A stretch of DNA of 64,000 nt. It comes from Trichoplax adhaerens (taxonomy: Eukaryota; Placozoa; Uniplacotomia; Trichoplacea; Trichoplacidae). Where the stretch lies: assembly GCF_000150275.1 (NCBI RefSeq), contig NW_002060946.1:6739855-6803854 (forward strand), written 5' to 3'. How positions within the stretch are numbered: the first letter of the stretch is position 1; every line of letters starts with the position of its first letter. The notes under the pieces were generated by a model. It was not told where the DNA came from, made no database searches, and worked only from the letters and a program-made list of their open reading frames with translations. Made by a program: the position numbers and the translations under genes. Shown in pieces: positions 12,770 through 27,840 of the stretch.

Positions 12770-14900
12770 GATTATTCTACCGGATAGGTTCATGAATTTT
12801 GAATTAATCAACTTTCTTGTAAAGACTGAATGAATTTCAGTCAATGCACAAGAGTTGTTCGCTTGTTGTATCAACATGCACGCTAATACAGCAAGCGTTG
12901 ATGATGAGCACGATTGGGTGCCAAGCCAAGTGTAGGAAAATATCCTGGGCAGGTTGAAATTTTGCAAAATGCCATGGCGCTCCATTTGTAAAGCATGGAA
13001 ATTTTTATTCGACTGGATAGGCTAATTAATCTGCTTTCTTGTAATGGCTGAATGAATTTCAGTCAATATACAGGAGTTGTTCGCTTGTTGTATCAACATG
13101 CACGCTAATGCAGCAAGCGTGCATGGTGAGCACGATTGGGTGCCAAGCCAAGTGTAGGAAAATATCTTGGGCAGGTTGAAATTTTGCAAAATGCCATGGC
13201 GCTCCATTTGTAAAGCATGGAAATTTTTATTCGACTGGATAGGCTAATTAATCTGCTTTCTTGTAATGGCTGAATGAATTTCAGTCAATATACAGGAGTT
13301 GTTCGCTTGTTGTATCAACATGCACGCTAATACAGCAAGCGTGCATGGTGAGCACGATTGGGTGCCAAGCCAAGTGTAGGAAAATATCCTGGGCAGGTTC
13401 AAATTTTGCAAAATGCCATGGCGCTCCATTTGTAAAGCATGGAAATTTTTATTCGACTGGATAGGCTAATTAATCTGCTTTCTTGTAATGGCTGAATGAA
13501 TTTCAGTCTATGCACAGGAGTTGTTCGCTTGTTGTATCAACATGCACGCTAATGCAGCAAGCGTGCATGATTGGGTGCCAAGCCAACTGTAGGAAAATAT
13601 CCTGGGCAGGTTGAAATTTTGCAAACCGCCATGGCGCTCCATTTGCAAAGCATCGAGATTTTATTTAGCTGGATAGGCTAATTAATCTGCTTTCTTGCAA
13701 TGGCTGAATGAATTTCACTCAATACCATATTGTTATGTCAACATGCATGCCAATACAGGAAGCCTGGATGATGAGCACGATTGGGTGGGTGGTCAAGGGA
13801 ACGCGATAGGGATAATATTCTGGGTAGGTTCAAATTTTAAAAATGGCCATGGCGTTCCATTTTCAATACATGGAACTTTTATTCGACCGGATAGGTTAAG
13901 CAGCTTTCTTGTGCGAATGCATGCATTGAATGGATTTCAGTTGATGCATAGGAGTTGCTGACTAGTTGTATCAACATGCATGGCGATAAAAGACGCCTTG
14001 ATGATGAGCATGATTGGGGTGTCAAAGGAACGCCATTGCGATAGGGTACATGAGGTAGATTGCAATTTTGCAAAACGCTTATGGCGTTGAATTCAATTGA
14101 AAAACATCAAGTTGATTATTCTACCAACCATGTTAGTTAGCTTTGTGGTCATGATGGAATGGATCTCAGTAAAGAGTTATCCATAGCTTATCATCCACCA
14201 ATTGTTGGCTTATTGCATCAACATGCATGGCGATACAAGGCATCTTTTGAACATGATGGGAGCGTCAAAGGAACGCCATAGGATATACTAAAATTATGCT
14301 GATTGCCATGGTGTGTTGAATTTTACAAAGATGGAATGGATTATTCTACCCGATATGTTCATCTACTTTCCTGCCATTAGCAATTGCATGCATTTCAGTT
14401 GTGGGTTCATAGACAAGTTGTTTGCCTGTTGTATCAACATACATAGTAGAACAGAAGACGCCTTGATGATGAGCATGATGGGTGTGAAAAAAAACTAGGA
14501 TAACATTGGTTCCTTTCGGTAGAAGGACATTTTACAGCACGTCCACATGGCCATTGGCGTTTCATTTCCACATGTAATATTGATTCTTCTATCCGATAAC
14601 TTAAATCAACCTTGTTATCATACTTCAGTTAGTAGGCAGGAGTTGTTCCCTTGTCATAGCCACGTCCATTGCATGATCTGATCTCCTGATGATGAGCGCC
14701 ATTGGGTGTGAAAAAGAAGGGCATAGGATAAATGCTAAAGAGTCAAGGGAGATCCAACCGATGACGACCGCCATTGGGTTTACTTTGACAAACATCAAGT
14801 GGATTATTCTACCGGACATGTAAATCAGCCTTGTCATAGGCAGATGGAATCGCTTTTAGTCTATCTACCACAGTTGTTGATTAGTGTAAATGAGGTGTAT
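12770..14900. repeat. 222-bp tandem array with a one-way divergence gradient, about 10 copies
   Basis: The marker GTTGTTCGCTTGTTGTATCA occurs at 12854, 13076, 13298 and 13520, exactly 222 bp apart, in nearly identical copies. Progressively diverged copies follow near 13730, 13955, 14205, 14420, 14640 and 14870. Because 222 is a multiple of three, look-alike - strand frames of 61-78 codons recur in successive copies (ending at 12985, 13207 and 13429). These are a by-product of recent duplication rather than evidence of a gene. The sharp left-to-right decay suggests recent amplification at the left end of an older array. Confidence 0.85.
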
Positions 14901-15471
14901 TAATAATCTATTGCCCCTTTAGCAATGTTGAAAGCCTTGATGATTGCAATAGTCGATTACGGTCCTGCAAAATGGATTATCCATGCCGCCATTTCGGCCT
15001 ATCGCAAACGGCCCACCACATCCTGTACGCCTACTCCTGCAGCTCTCTACAAGACAAGAGTCGACACTTAAACGCCGATCAGGATTGCGTTTTGCTACTA
15101 CTGCAAGGTGGAAATGAAGAATTGGCTTGATTTCTTGTCCAAGGATAAATAAACCAATCGGTCAATAAATAAACAATTTCTTCCCCATGCGATGAAATAG
15201 TTGATTAATTTCAATTGTAATTATTAAAGCTGTTCCGTTGCTGTTCGTCAACTCCAGTGCACTGGTGTCCGTCTCGATTGCAGTCTACGTCTTCTCAGCG
15301 GCGCATCGACAACTTGGCCATCGAATGTGTTGTCGACGATTTTGTCGTCTTTCCTAGTTGGAAATTAGCGTTGTCCTTTTGCCATCGCCATTGCAACTTA
15401 GTCAAAGTTATCTATCCACATTTTGCATCGATCCAGTTCTCATTTGATCTTTCATCCATCGCTATTCCATC
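14901..15471. promoter_or_regulatory. Upstream region of the ovo-like gene
   Basis: This is the gap between the 222-bp array and the ATG at 15472. It contains a CCAAT box (15154-15158) and, close by, a forkhead-type TAAACA (15170-15175) beside further AAATAAA runs. It is less AT-rich than its surroundings from 15240 on. A promoter here is an inference from position. No transcription start can be read from the sequence. Confidence 0.3.
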
Positions 15472-18400
15472 ATGCCAAAGTCGTTTTTAGTCAAGAATTC
15501 TGCTCACGGTAGCGCTAAAAGAATCAATCGTAAACAAGGCGAAAACGGTAAGTTGATTTTGCTTAGATGCGGTAGTGCTAGAAAAATGCAATGGTCCAAC
15601 AAAAAAAAATAAAACTAACGACGGCGATGATGCAACAACAACTTGCCCATGTCTATCCTCTTCTACACCAATGCATTGGATAGTATAAGAAAATGAGCTA
15701 TTTTTCAGCGGCATTGTTTGCTTACAGTTAATGAACCCTTTAGTTAACTGTATTGCTGCTTGACATGATGGCAGAAAAAATACCTTTGCCTTGCTTGATG
15801 CAGTGTCCTTCCTTGGCAAATACCGTAGTTTATATCTGGCTGTCATCATGGCCAATATTCGCTAGCCATCCTGATGGCTAGCAATGATGAGGATAAGATT
15901 CTTGTCTACTTTTGTCGCTGTCATTACTGATTAGTGCATTTCCAAAGCGTCTTGTCTAGCTGGATATAACGGATCCAAATCCGATTTCTTTTCAACCTTG
16001 TCATATCGATAAGGGCCGCCTTGATCTGGATTCGCAATGATACCAAGGTGATAGCGATCAACGGTGAATAATTTGACTTTGCCAAGAGATTTGGTGATGA
16101 TTATAATTTTATTATAGCGATTCATACAAAGTCAATCGTCTCATTGCCATCATCAACCATTTGGAAGCTCTATCCCCATTTTATTTTTCTATCCTTCTAC
16201 CATCAAGGTATCGCTAGCAACAGGTTTTTTTTTTGGGGGGGGGGGATCACCATTCCTTCGCGTTGAGCGGGTTTCCTCCCTCCTCGACGGGTAGCTACGC
16301 TTTTGCACTTTTTTTCCTCCCTCTCTTTTTCTTTGACCGTAATAGCCCGATAGAGAATCAATAACAACATCTATCCAAAGATGAACTGGTTTAAAAACCA
16401 CTGCGATCCCTACAGTCAAAATAGGAATTGGTCTCGACCGAGTCGATGCAATACCTAATTTTCGGTTCCTTTGAAAAATACTGGCGGTAGTAGTTTTGCA
16501 AGGATTATTTTACTCGGAGGTTGCCAACATGGATGAAAATCAATACCTACGGCATGTTTTTTAGCCGATTAAATTGAATTCTCGGTAGTCTTGGTATTTC
16601 TATCAACAGTAACCTAAGAGACAAAATAGTCATTTTCTTCACTTGCTCAATCGCTATTTGACAAGAGATGAGATCACTTTCCATGACGTTCTGAATTCTT
16701 GGGAGAAATTACCGTTAACGCAGATCGTTATGATCATTATCCACTCTTCCATTTCCAGTCTACTGTATGTAGCGTTGTGATGGGATAGTGTAAACTCTTT
16801 GTTTAGTTTGCTTGCTAGCTGTTGTTATTTTTCAATTTCTCCTACTGGATCGTTAAGACACCAGCCCATTTTAGTTGGATCAACGCGTGTGATTAATTCA
16901 TGAATTATTGAAAGGATGGAGGACAAATCAAGTACGAGTTAACCATCAGTGCATTTGCTATACAGAAAATTGTTGGCCAATGATGGCGTCGGTCGGGATG
17001 ATTGCAGAGTATTCTTTCTTATCGTCATGACGCTATCCAGCCAATCTCATGGAGGACTATCTATCCTAATGAAATAAGATAGTTAACAGTCTTGATGTAG
17101 ATACTGTTCTACTTGTGTCTCATCGTCAGGCCCGGACGTTATTTTAGTCAAGACAACAAGAAGGAGAAAAAAATGGCGATTGCCATTTCCTCAATGGATA
17201 GTAGTTCGGATACATTAGGAATGGAGAAAGGGATAGCTGTTGTTCATAAGATTCTATAGGATCATCATCAATTTCTATCATCCTACCAGTTTAAACTGAC
17301 CAAATTGTCAACTTCAGGGTTATGATTAGTTTCTGTATCCTAAGCTTTAACTTACGTTGTCGTCGATTTTAAAAAATAATACGTTCCACAAGCATATTCT
17401 TCCAACTACGATCAAGCACACGTCAAAATTTCGAATTTTCCCTTACCTCCTACGTTAAATTTGACCTAAATTTCCAATCGAGGAAAGGTAGTTTTAACGC
17501 ATGCATTTCATTGGCAGTTTCGGACTAACTACTTTCACCAAATGCTTCAAAAGCGTTGTCTCAAACTAAGTCGCTAAAATTGATCCATATCGATCGATCG
17601 AATACTTACCAAAAATTCGAATTTTTCCTTGATTCGTGTGCTTGCTTGGATCTTGTAAACGGATAGGAATCATCCTAACCTACGAAGAGGATGGCTTTAA
17701 GAGATGGATTCTTCGACACTTTCGGACTGAATATTTTCACCGGTGATTCCAAAGTATTGCTTTAAACTGAGCAGCGACTACTTTTCCCCCAAAATATCCA
17801 ATTATCGTTAATGTCTACCTTGAACTAAAATTGACCGTCTTGCAGAGAGGATCAGTATTTCATAGTGGCGTTTTCAATTCTGTTTTATCGCATTCGACTC
17901 ACTAGTACGCCGCTATTTCGGTTCTACTAGCCTTTCACGGTACTAGAAGATAGCCGCACTTAGCCTAGTTTATAAAGCATTTTTTTCCTTGTCATTTCCT
18001 GACTAAAATGAGTAAGAAAATTGGATTTTCCAATCAAGCAAGGGTATTGACAATACTGCACTACATAACTTCTACGAATTTCTCCACGGCGTGGTCTAGA
18101 CTTGATCCGCAATATTGGGGGTATGCCATTGAAAATCCGAAATGTAAACGCTTTAAATTTTCTGCCTTAGGAAATCAATCACATCAGTAATGTAGATCAA
18201 AATGTTAGTATTAATATACTTGCTTGACATGTCAGCTAATTTGGATCAAAGAAGAAGAGTGTCTCCAGCTCTTTTACCATGTTATTGCCCGTTATGGACA
18301 TGATTTATTCCATTGCCACCATACTCACAATAATAGCTAGTAGAGAGCCTACTCGCCTATCCATCCATGATGTTGGTGCTACAGAAGTTAAGGAGGCAGA

Positions 18401-21111
18401 TTTTATCGCCATTGCCATACTCCTTCCATCTTCAGAAATAATAAAAGTATCCAATATAGAGCGTTCTCGCCTATCCACAAGGATATCTTTCCAACTATTT
18501 CGAAATAGCAAAACGTTTCTGATCGATATCCACATATTGCTTATAGATGAATAAAATCGTTGGAAAAGAGATTATCATGTTAAGAATACCTGCCTATACG
18601 CTAATAAGGTGTTAGAAGAGGAAAACATGGCAGATTCTGTGTCCATTGCATTGCTGTTATAAATACGTGTCAGCATAACACAAAGTATTAGCACGATGTG
18701 ATTTAACCAAAGTAACTGCCAGCAGATTATTTTATTTCTCACTAAGCGATGCCATGGTAGAACTGGAATAGCTTTTACTGCTTGTGCTGCTTGGTCACTG
18801 TTCATAAACTAAATACTTTGCTTAACATATTGTAGCCGATGCCGAGCCGAAAAAGACTCCCAGTTCAGAGACTGTCAATTCGTCTAAAGGGGATCCTGTC
18901 CGGCGAGTAAAAGAAAGTAGAATAGATGAAAATGATCAACTATCCTCCGATAATAACAACACACCCAATACAAGCAAAAGCACTAGCAATAGTCCTGTCC
19001 ACAATCCTACTGAAGTAAATCCCAGTAACTTGGTCCAGCCACAACCTTACCAGCAGCAAGGCTGGCCATTTTGTTTACCTCCTTCCCTTATCCGCCATGA
19101 TTTATATCGTCCGCAGCTCAATTTCACAGTTCCTACTGGAATGGCGATCCATCCTACGATCACAACATTAAATCCGCAAATGATGCAATCCATACCCTGT
19201 AAGCCATGATCATGCAATCTGATTTTCTTTATTTTGATGCTTTACTGCCTTTAAAATATCGCTCTTGACAGTAGTTGCTCCAAGACCGATTACTCCATGG
19301 ACTGTCCTCCCCAATAACCTCTATGGACTTCAGACGGGTAAGAATTGGCATCTATCATTTTCTCTAAATAAGCATTATAGGTTAAGACTTTTTTGCATCG
19401 CAATTATTCATATCAACCATCTTCAATCTGTTCGATGATAAAAGTACAGTTTTGATCTGCGATAATTTCGTAGAGAATGGATAACTTTCATCTTTCTTCC
19501 ATTTCAGTCTATTAGATGATAATTATAATAGTACAGTTTTGATTTGTGAAAACAGCGATATTTAAGTAGAATGTGATTTAAATGAAAATCTTGCATAAGT
19601 CTTCAATTTCAATCTATTACATGATGATACTACAATTTCAATTTATACAAACTGCGATAGTTTAGTATGATTTCAATGGAAATCTTGCATAAGCCTTCAA
19701 TCTATTACATGATGATACTACAATTTCAATTTATACAAACTGCGATAGTTTAGTATGATTTCAATGGAAATCTTGCGTAAGTCTTCAATTTCAATTTATA
19801 AAAACTGCGATAATAAATAGAGGGTGATTTAAATCAAAATCTTGAATAACCTCTTCAATTTCAATCGATTCGATGATAATACTACAATTTCAATTTATAA
19901 AAGCTGCGATAGTTTAGTATGATTTCAATGGAAATCTTGCGTAAGTCTTCAATTTCAATTTATAAAAACTGCGATAATAAATAGAGGGTGATTTAAATCA
20001 AAATCTTGAATAACCTCTTCAATTTCAATCGATTCGATGATAATACTACAATTTCAAGTTGTAAAAACTGCGATAGTGTAGTAGAGTATAGTCTAAATGG
20101 AAAGCTGAAATAACTCGGATTTACTTCAATCTCAGTCTGTTCGATGATAATTGCACTATGTTAATTTGTAAATACTGTGATAATTTCGTAGAGTGTGTTA
20201 TAAATGCAAAATCTTGAATGATTCCTTTTTTTATGGTAAAATAAACTATTGTAGGTAACAATGGATCGGTTGCCCTTCATGGTGCCACAAGAAATGGAAA
20301 TAACATCTCAATTTGCCATCAGAATGGTATCATTTCTACCGCAAATATTAATTCAACTACAAGTCAGCAACAAAGCAAAACCGTATCTAGTAATGATAAA
20401 ATTTTAGCGGTTTCAAATCGTACTGTAGCAAATAAAGATGGCCAACTCCAGTGTCATATTTGCCACAAAAGCTATCAATCACCGGTGCAGCTAAAACGTC
20501 ATCTGAGAAGACATGCAGAAGATAAAAAACACCTATGTCCTTTCTGTAAGAAAGGTTTTAGTGATCAATTCGATTTAAAGCGACATGTCCGTATTCATAC
20601 CGGAATAAAGCCATTTAGGTGTAAACTTTGCAACCGAGCATTTGCTCAACGATGCTCATTAGAATTACACTGTCAAAAGTCTCATGGTACCGATGTAAGT
20701 ATCCAAAGTGTGATAAAATCGCTGTCATTGCATTAACTTGAAGGGTCTTTTATCACAAGCTGCTATTTACCTTCAGTTTCTTGCTTGATACAATATCGAT
20801 TGCATTCTACGTATTATCGATCTGTCTTTTACGTTAATATTGTCAGCTCTATTTACTGAGGAAATAGATCGAAATAGTTGACCAGACTTAATAAGTTACT
20901 AAATGAAGATTTTAAAATTTTTCCTGTACGGATTATTTTCTATGATTGTCTACCTTAGGCTCAATATAAATTCCGAGAAAGACGAGAAAAAGTTTATGTA
21001 TGCGAAACTTGTGGTTTTACTGCTAAGGAAATTCAACCTTATCATGAACATCTTTTGTCTCACAAAGGAGATCCTAGCGTTATCTTTCAACCTAAATTTT
21101 TAAAGCAATAG
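15472..21111 (+). CDS. ovo-like: OVO/OVOL (shavenbaby) family C2H2 zinc-finger transcription factor, 5 exons, 365 aa
   Basis: Exons 15472-15547, 18836-19198, 19272-19337, 20255-20694 and 20959-21111 (TAG) join in phase with gtaag-type donors. The first exon encodes MPKSFLVKNS, the SNAG-like repressor N-terminus typical of OVO and Snail/Gfi relatives. Residues ~27-230 are Ser/Thr/Asn/Gln/Pro-rich and probably disordered. Four zinc fingers follow: C235-x2-C (CHICHKSY, H-x3-H), C263 (CPFCKKGF, H-x3-H), C291 (CKLCNRAFAQRCSLELH, H-x4-H) and C330 (CETCGFT, H-x3-H). The motif KRHLRRH...KHLCPFCKKGFSDQFDLKRHVRIHTG and the linker QYKFRERREKVYVCE match the OVO signature. In animals this family acts in the nucleus, in epithelial and germline differentiation, usually as a DNA-binding repressor. 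Intron 1 is 3.3 kb, unusually long here, and intron 3 holds a tandem repeat. I am very sure of the family. The start is supported by the conserved N-terminus. Confidence 0.95.
15548..18835. other. Intron 1 of the ovo-like gene
   Basis: A 3.3-kb intron between the SNAG-like exon and the Ser/Asn-rich exon. It contains a T/G homopolymer patch (T-run then G-run near 16226-16245). Open frames on both strands (for example - 15487-15855, - 16189-16419, + 18279-18554) have no family motif, and I treat them as chance. Its length relative to other introns in this window makes it a natural place to look for enhancers, but no cluster of sites is obvious. Confidence 0.6.
19400..20220. repeat. Degenerate tandem repeats in intron 3 of the ovo-like gene, including a 164-bp duplication
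   Basis: The phrase 'tacaatttcaatttata-aaactgcgata' followed by 'tttcaatggaaatcttg' recurs at least seven times in variants. A longer 164-bp segment is duplicated almost exactly (TCTTGCGTAAGTCTTCAATT near 19771 and again near 19935). The whole block sits within intron 3 (19338-20254), so it would be transcribed and then spliced out. Confidence 0.75.
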
Positions 21112-21599
21112 AGCTCTATATTTCGATAATTGACCTACTGTAGTATTCCTTTATTACTATAACATTTTATCTCTGCCCTTACGATAGTCAAATGATTTGA
21201 ACTATTCTAAGATCTTAGTCTATCTTTTGAAATAATAATTATATAAACTGTACGATAGCTTCTTCACTTCTGTTAATAATGGTTTTGCGCTGCTGTGATT
21301 ATTACCTATCCTTTAACTTATTAGTCATGATCTTGGCTCTTACTGTGCTGTGCTGTGCTGTAGGTAATTATAACGATACCATTTCGAGCATATTCGGACA
21401 TTGTTTGTATGCGTTAAGCGTTAGTCTTGATATCATATCTGTCTAACTCTTTTATCATATTATCGTGTCGTTTTTCCTTCTCTAAAGCTTGATTGGATCA
21501 TGGATGTACGCCGATTATGGTCAAATAGTACTATGTCTTTGCGTAATAAAGTCTTAACCCAGCAAAGAGTTTTGTTATTGGAGGTGTCGTTTGACTGAT
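21112..21599. other. 3' flank of the ovo-like gene
   Basis: AT-rich DNA after the stop codon. A short GCTGT microsatellite occurs near 21340-21360 (gtgctgtgctgtgctgt). No gene is seen. Confidence 0.4.
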
Positions 21600-22760
21600 G
21601 GCAGATACAGACTATTGGTAATCGTTACACCTTAGCATCTCCCCCAAAATTATCGATCAACAATGTTAAACCGGTTTGAAATTGGTGATTATCATTCTCT
21701 CTCCTAGCCAACTTTAGTCAAAAGTTATTACGCATTAAACTGTGTTTATGGTGTTGATTTAGCTGTCACTATCCATGCATTTATGGCGTGTATCTCGTCT
21801 AAAATTAGAGTTTCTTAGTCGTGGCATGGGGTACCTCGTTGCACCTTAGTATTTCCAAAAAACTATCGATCAACCATGCTAAACTGCTTTGAAATTGGTG
21901 ATTATCTTCCTCTATCCTAGCCAACTTTAGTCAAAATATTGTTATGTGTTATACTGTGCTTGTGGTGTTGATTTAGCTGTAACTATCCATGCATTTATCG
22001 CGTCCTCATTGCACCTTGGCATTTGGTGATCATCATTCTCTATCCTAGCCAACTCTAGTTAAAGTATAATTATGTGTTCTACAGTGCTCATGGTGTTGAT
22101 TTAGCTGTCACTATCCATTCATTTATTGCGTCTATCTCGTCTAAAATTTGGAATTTCTTAGTCGTGACATGGGGTACCTCGTTGCACCGTAGTATTTCCC
22201 CCCCCCCCCCCAAACTATCGATCAACCATGCTAAACTGCTTTGAAATTGATGATCATTGTTATGTTTAATTGATTCCCTATTAGGGATTATTACTGGTTC
22301 ACCATTTTAGGGATAATTACTGTCGTGAGATTCTGTTTTAAAACATATTTACTGTTGTCGTGGTTTCATTTACTTACCTTGCAAATGTAGAGTATCGATG
22401 TATTATTCACTGTAATGGTATAAAAAGGAGATACGATCGAGAAAAAAGGGGAGACTTGGGCTTATGTTAAATTTGAATAAGTCATTAAGTTGCTTGTTGG
22501 CAATTTGTTATTTGTTGTTACTGATGGGGCACCTCGTTGCACCTTAGTATTTCCCCCCCCCCCAAAAAAAATTATCGATCAACTAAACTGCTTTAAAATT
22601 GGTCATCATCATTCTCTATCTTAGCCAACTGTAGTCAAAATATTGTTATGTGTTCTACTGTGCTCATGGTGTTGATTTAGCTGCCACTATTCATGCATTT
22701 ATTGCTTCCATCTCGTCCAAAATTGGAGTTTCTTTAATGGTGGCATAGGGGTACCTCGAT
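21600..22760. repeat. ~217-bp degenerate tandem repeat field with poly-C tracts
   Basis: Copies share 'atcgatcaaccatgctaaactgctttgaaattg' with variants near 21655, 21872, 22217 and 22577. They also share 'ctatcctagccaact-tagtcaaaatattg' and 'gtgttgatttagctgtcactatccatgcattta'. The first two full copies are about 217 bp apart; later ones are interrupted or truncated. Two copies carry long C runs just before the shared word (22197-22211 and 22552-22563), which vary in length, as expected of slippage. Confidence 0.75.
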
Positions 22761-23080
22761 GAGCAGAGTAGCTTAGCTCGGTTTATTATTCAGACAGACG
22801 GACCGAGTGGCTTGGACTTCTCATCTAGTACTATTAGACAGCCATACAAGTGTTGGCAGTTTATTTTCTGTCGGTCTGTCTACTATTGATAATAGACTGA
22901 TTTGAGTAGTACAATCTCTCGATGTTGTAAGTGGATGAGATCGATCACTGCGTCAACAAGTTGGAGGAGGAAAGGCAACTAAGTCAGCCATTCCTGATGT
23001 TGGTCAAAGTAGCCATAGCTTAAAGCATATCTGCCGAGGGTTTTTTTCACTGATTTCAGTAAAAAAAATCATCCAGTGTT
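22761..23080. promoter_or_regulatory. Putative 5' region of the FAM133 homologue
   Basis: This is the short gap between the 217-bp repeats and the ATG at 23081. It is less AT-rich than its surroundings and holds complementary CAGACAGACGGACC (from 22793) and GGTCTGTCTA-like (from about 22874) words that could pair. This is the expected place for promoter and 5' leader, but no specific start signal can be claimed. Confidence 0.25.
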
Positions 23081-26583
<3,503 letters not shown>

Positions 26584-27614
26584 CGTACGGAAGATGAGCT
26601 GCAGAATTGACGCGCATATTATTAATGAGACCAAATTTAGATATATCTTTCATCATTTAACTTGCTTTACTGTTGCAACAGTCAACAATATTTTAACATA
26701 CTACAAACCTCATATAGATTATCTAATGTTGCTACACCGAAGATATAATTTTTATATTATGACTATTAGTTTATTACAGTGATCTAGTATGTTTCATATC
26801 TTCTTTTCTCTATTTACTGTACGAATATGTACTACTAAAGTAGTATAGTATCCCTTAGCCTGATATAAATTGTAACTTTAATAGGTATTAAATATATCGC
26901 CAAGTACTGAATTGCTGGGAACTATTTGAGGATTGTGAATATCTAAATTTCCCAGCTAGTAAAGCTATTTATTGTTGCGTACAAAATTACTGAGTTCCAG
27001 TTTATCAAGTATGATATTAGTCATTCTATTTACGACTATTTTTTCGATTATGCAGACTTTTTTTGTATTTAGTATCCCAGGAGCCATTTTATTTGCAAAT
27101 ATTGGCCGAATAAGTAATAGTTTTGAATTCTACAATTCATACATAGATAGCGAACTGATACATTTATGATATTGATTATACTGCTCTTTCCTAGACGAAA
27201 CGTGAGATTTAATCCATTCACGACTTAGGTTTTTAGAATAGTTAAGGAAATTAATTACTCCAGTATAGGACACTATATTGCGAAGTAAACTAGACAATAC
27301 GAAATTATCATGATGACGTTGTAAGGGTACAGTAGCCTCTTTTTTTTTATTATAATACCGAATTTTTCTAGGGCAATTAATTAGCAAGTAAACTAGAAAA
27401 CGACCTATGCAGTAAATTTAGGCTGAAAATGTAAATCTAGCAAAGTATTTATCAAGATTAAATACAATAAAAAGACGTATTATTGTACATTTTAGCAAGT
27501 GCTTACTGCGGCAAATGGAGAAGTGAGGTCATTTATGACCCGATGATGGAAAGCTAGAGGGATCATTTTCAGTTCTATATTTTAATTTCGTGGTATTACA
27601 ATCTATAATTGTTA
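26584..27614. other. 3' flank of the FAM133 homologue, no gene seen
   Basis: AT-rich sequence after the TAG at 26581-26583. An ATTAAA hexamer near 26886 is a candidate poly(A) signal. Open frames at 26594-26782 (+), 26972-27169 (+) and 27130-27387 (-) lack motifs and splice context. Confidence 0.4.
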
Positions 27615-27840
27615 CCTATTTAAGTTATAGCGATCAGATTGATGCATATGCGATGTTGGAATCGAAAGATACACAAACAGGATTTTAACCTATTTAAGTT
27701 ATAGGGAATAAATTCATGCATACGCGATATTGGAATCGAAGAGTATTACAAACAGGATTTTAACCTATTTAAGTTATAGCATATAAATTTATGCATACGC
27801 GATGTTAAAATCGAAGAATATTACAAACAGGATTTTAAAC
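27615..27840. repeat. 75-bp tandem repeat, 3 copies
   Basis: The word CCTATTTAAGTTATAG starts at 27615, 27689 and 27764 (period 74-75 bp). Each copy continues '...atgcata-cgatgttggaatcgaag...acaaacaggatttta'. The array is short and non-coding. Confidence 0.85.

Noticed and set aside
12749-13429. Three similar - strand frames beginning MERHGILQN, suggesting a tandem gene family
   Set aside because: They are simply the 222-bp repeat translated. The period is a multiple of three and the copies are nearly identical, so the frame is kept without selection.
15487-15855. 122-codon - strand frame overlapping the first ovo exon
   Set aside because: It is antisense to a well supported exon with conserved protein sequence, and it has no motif of its own.
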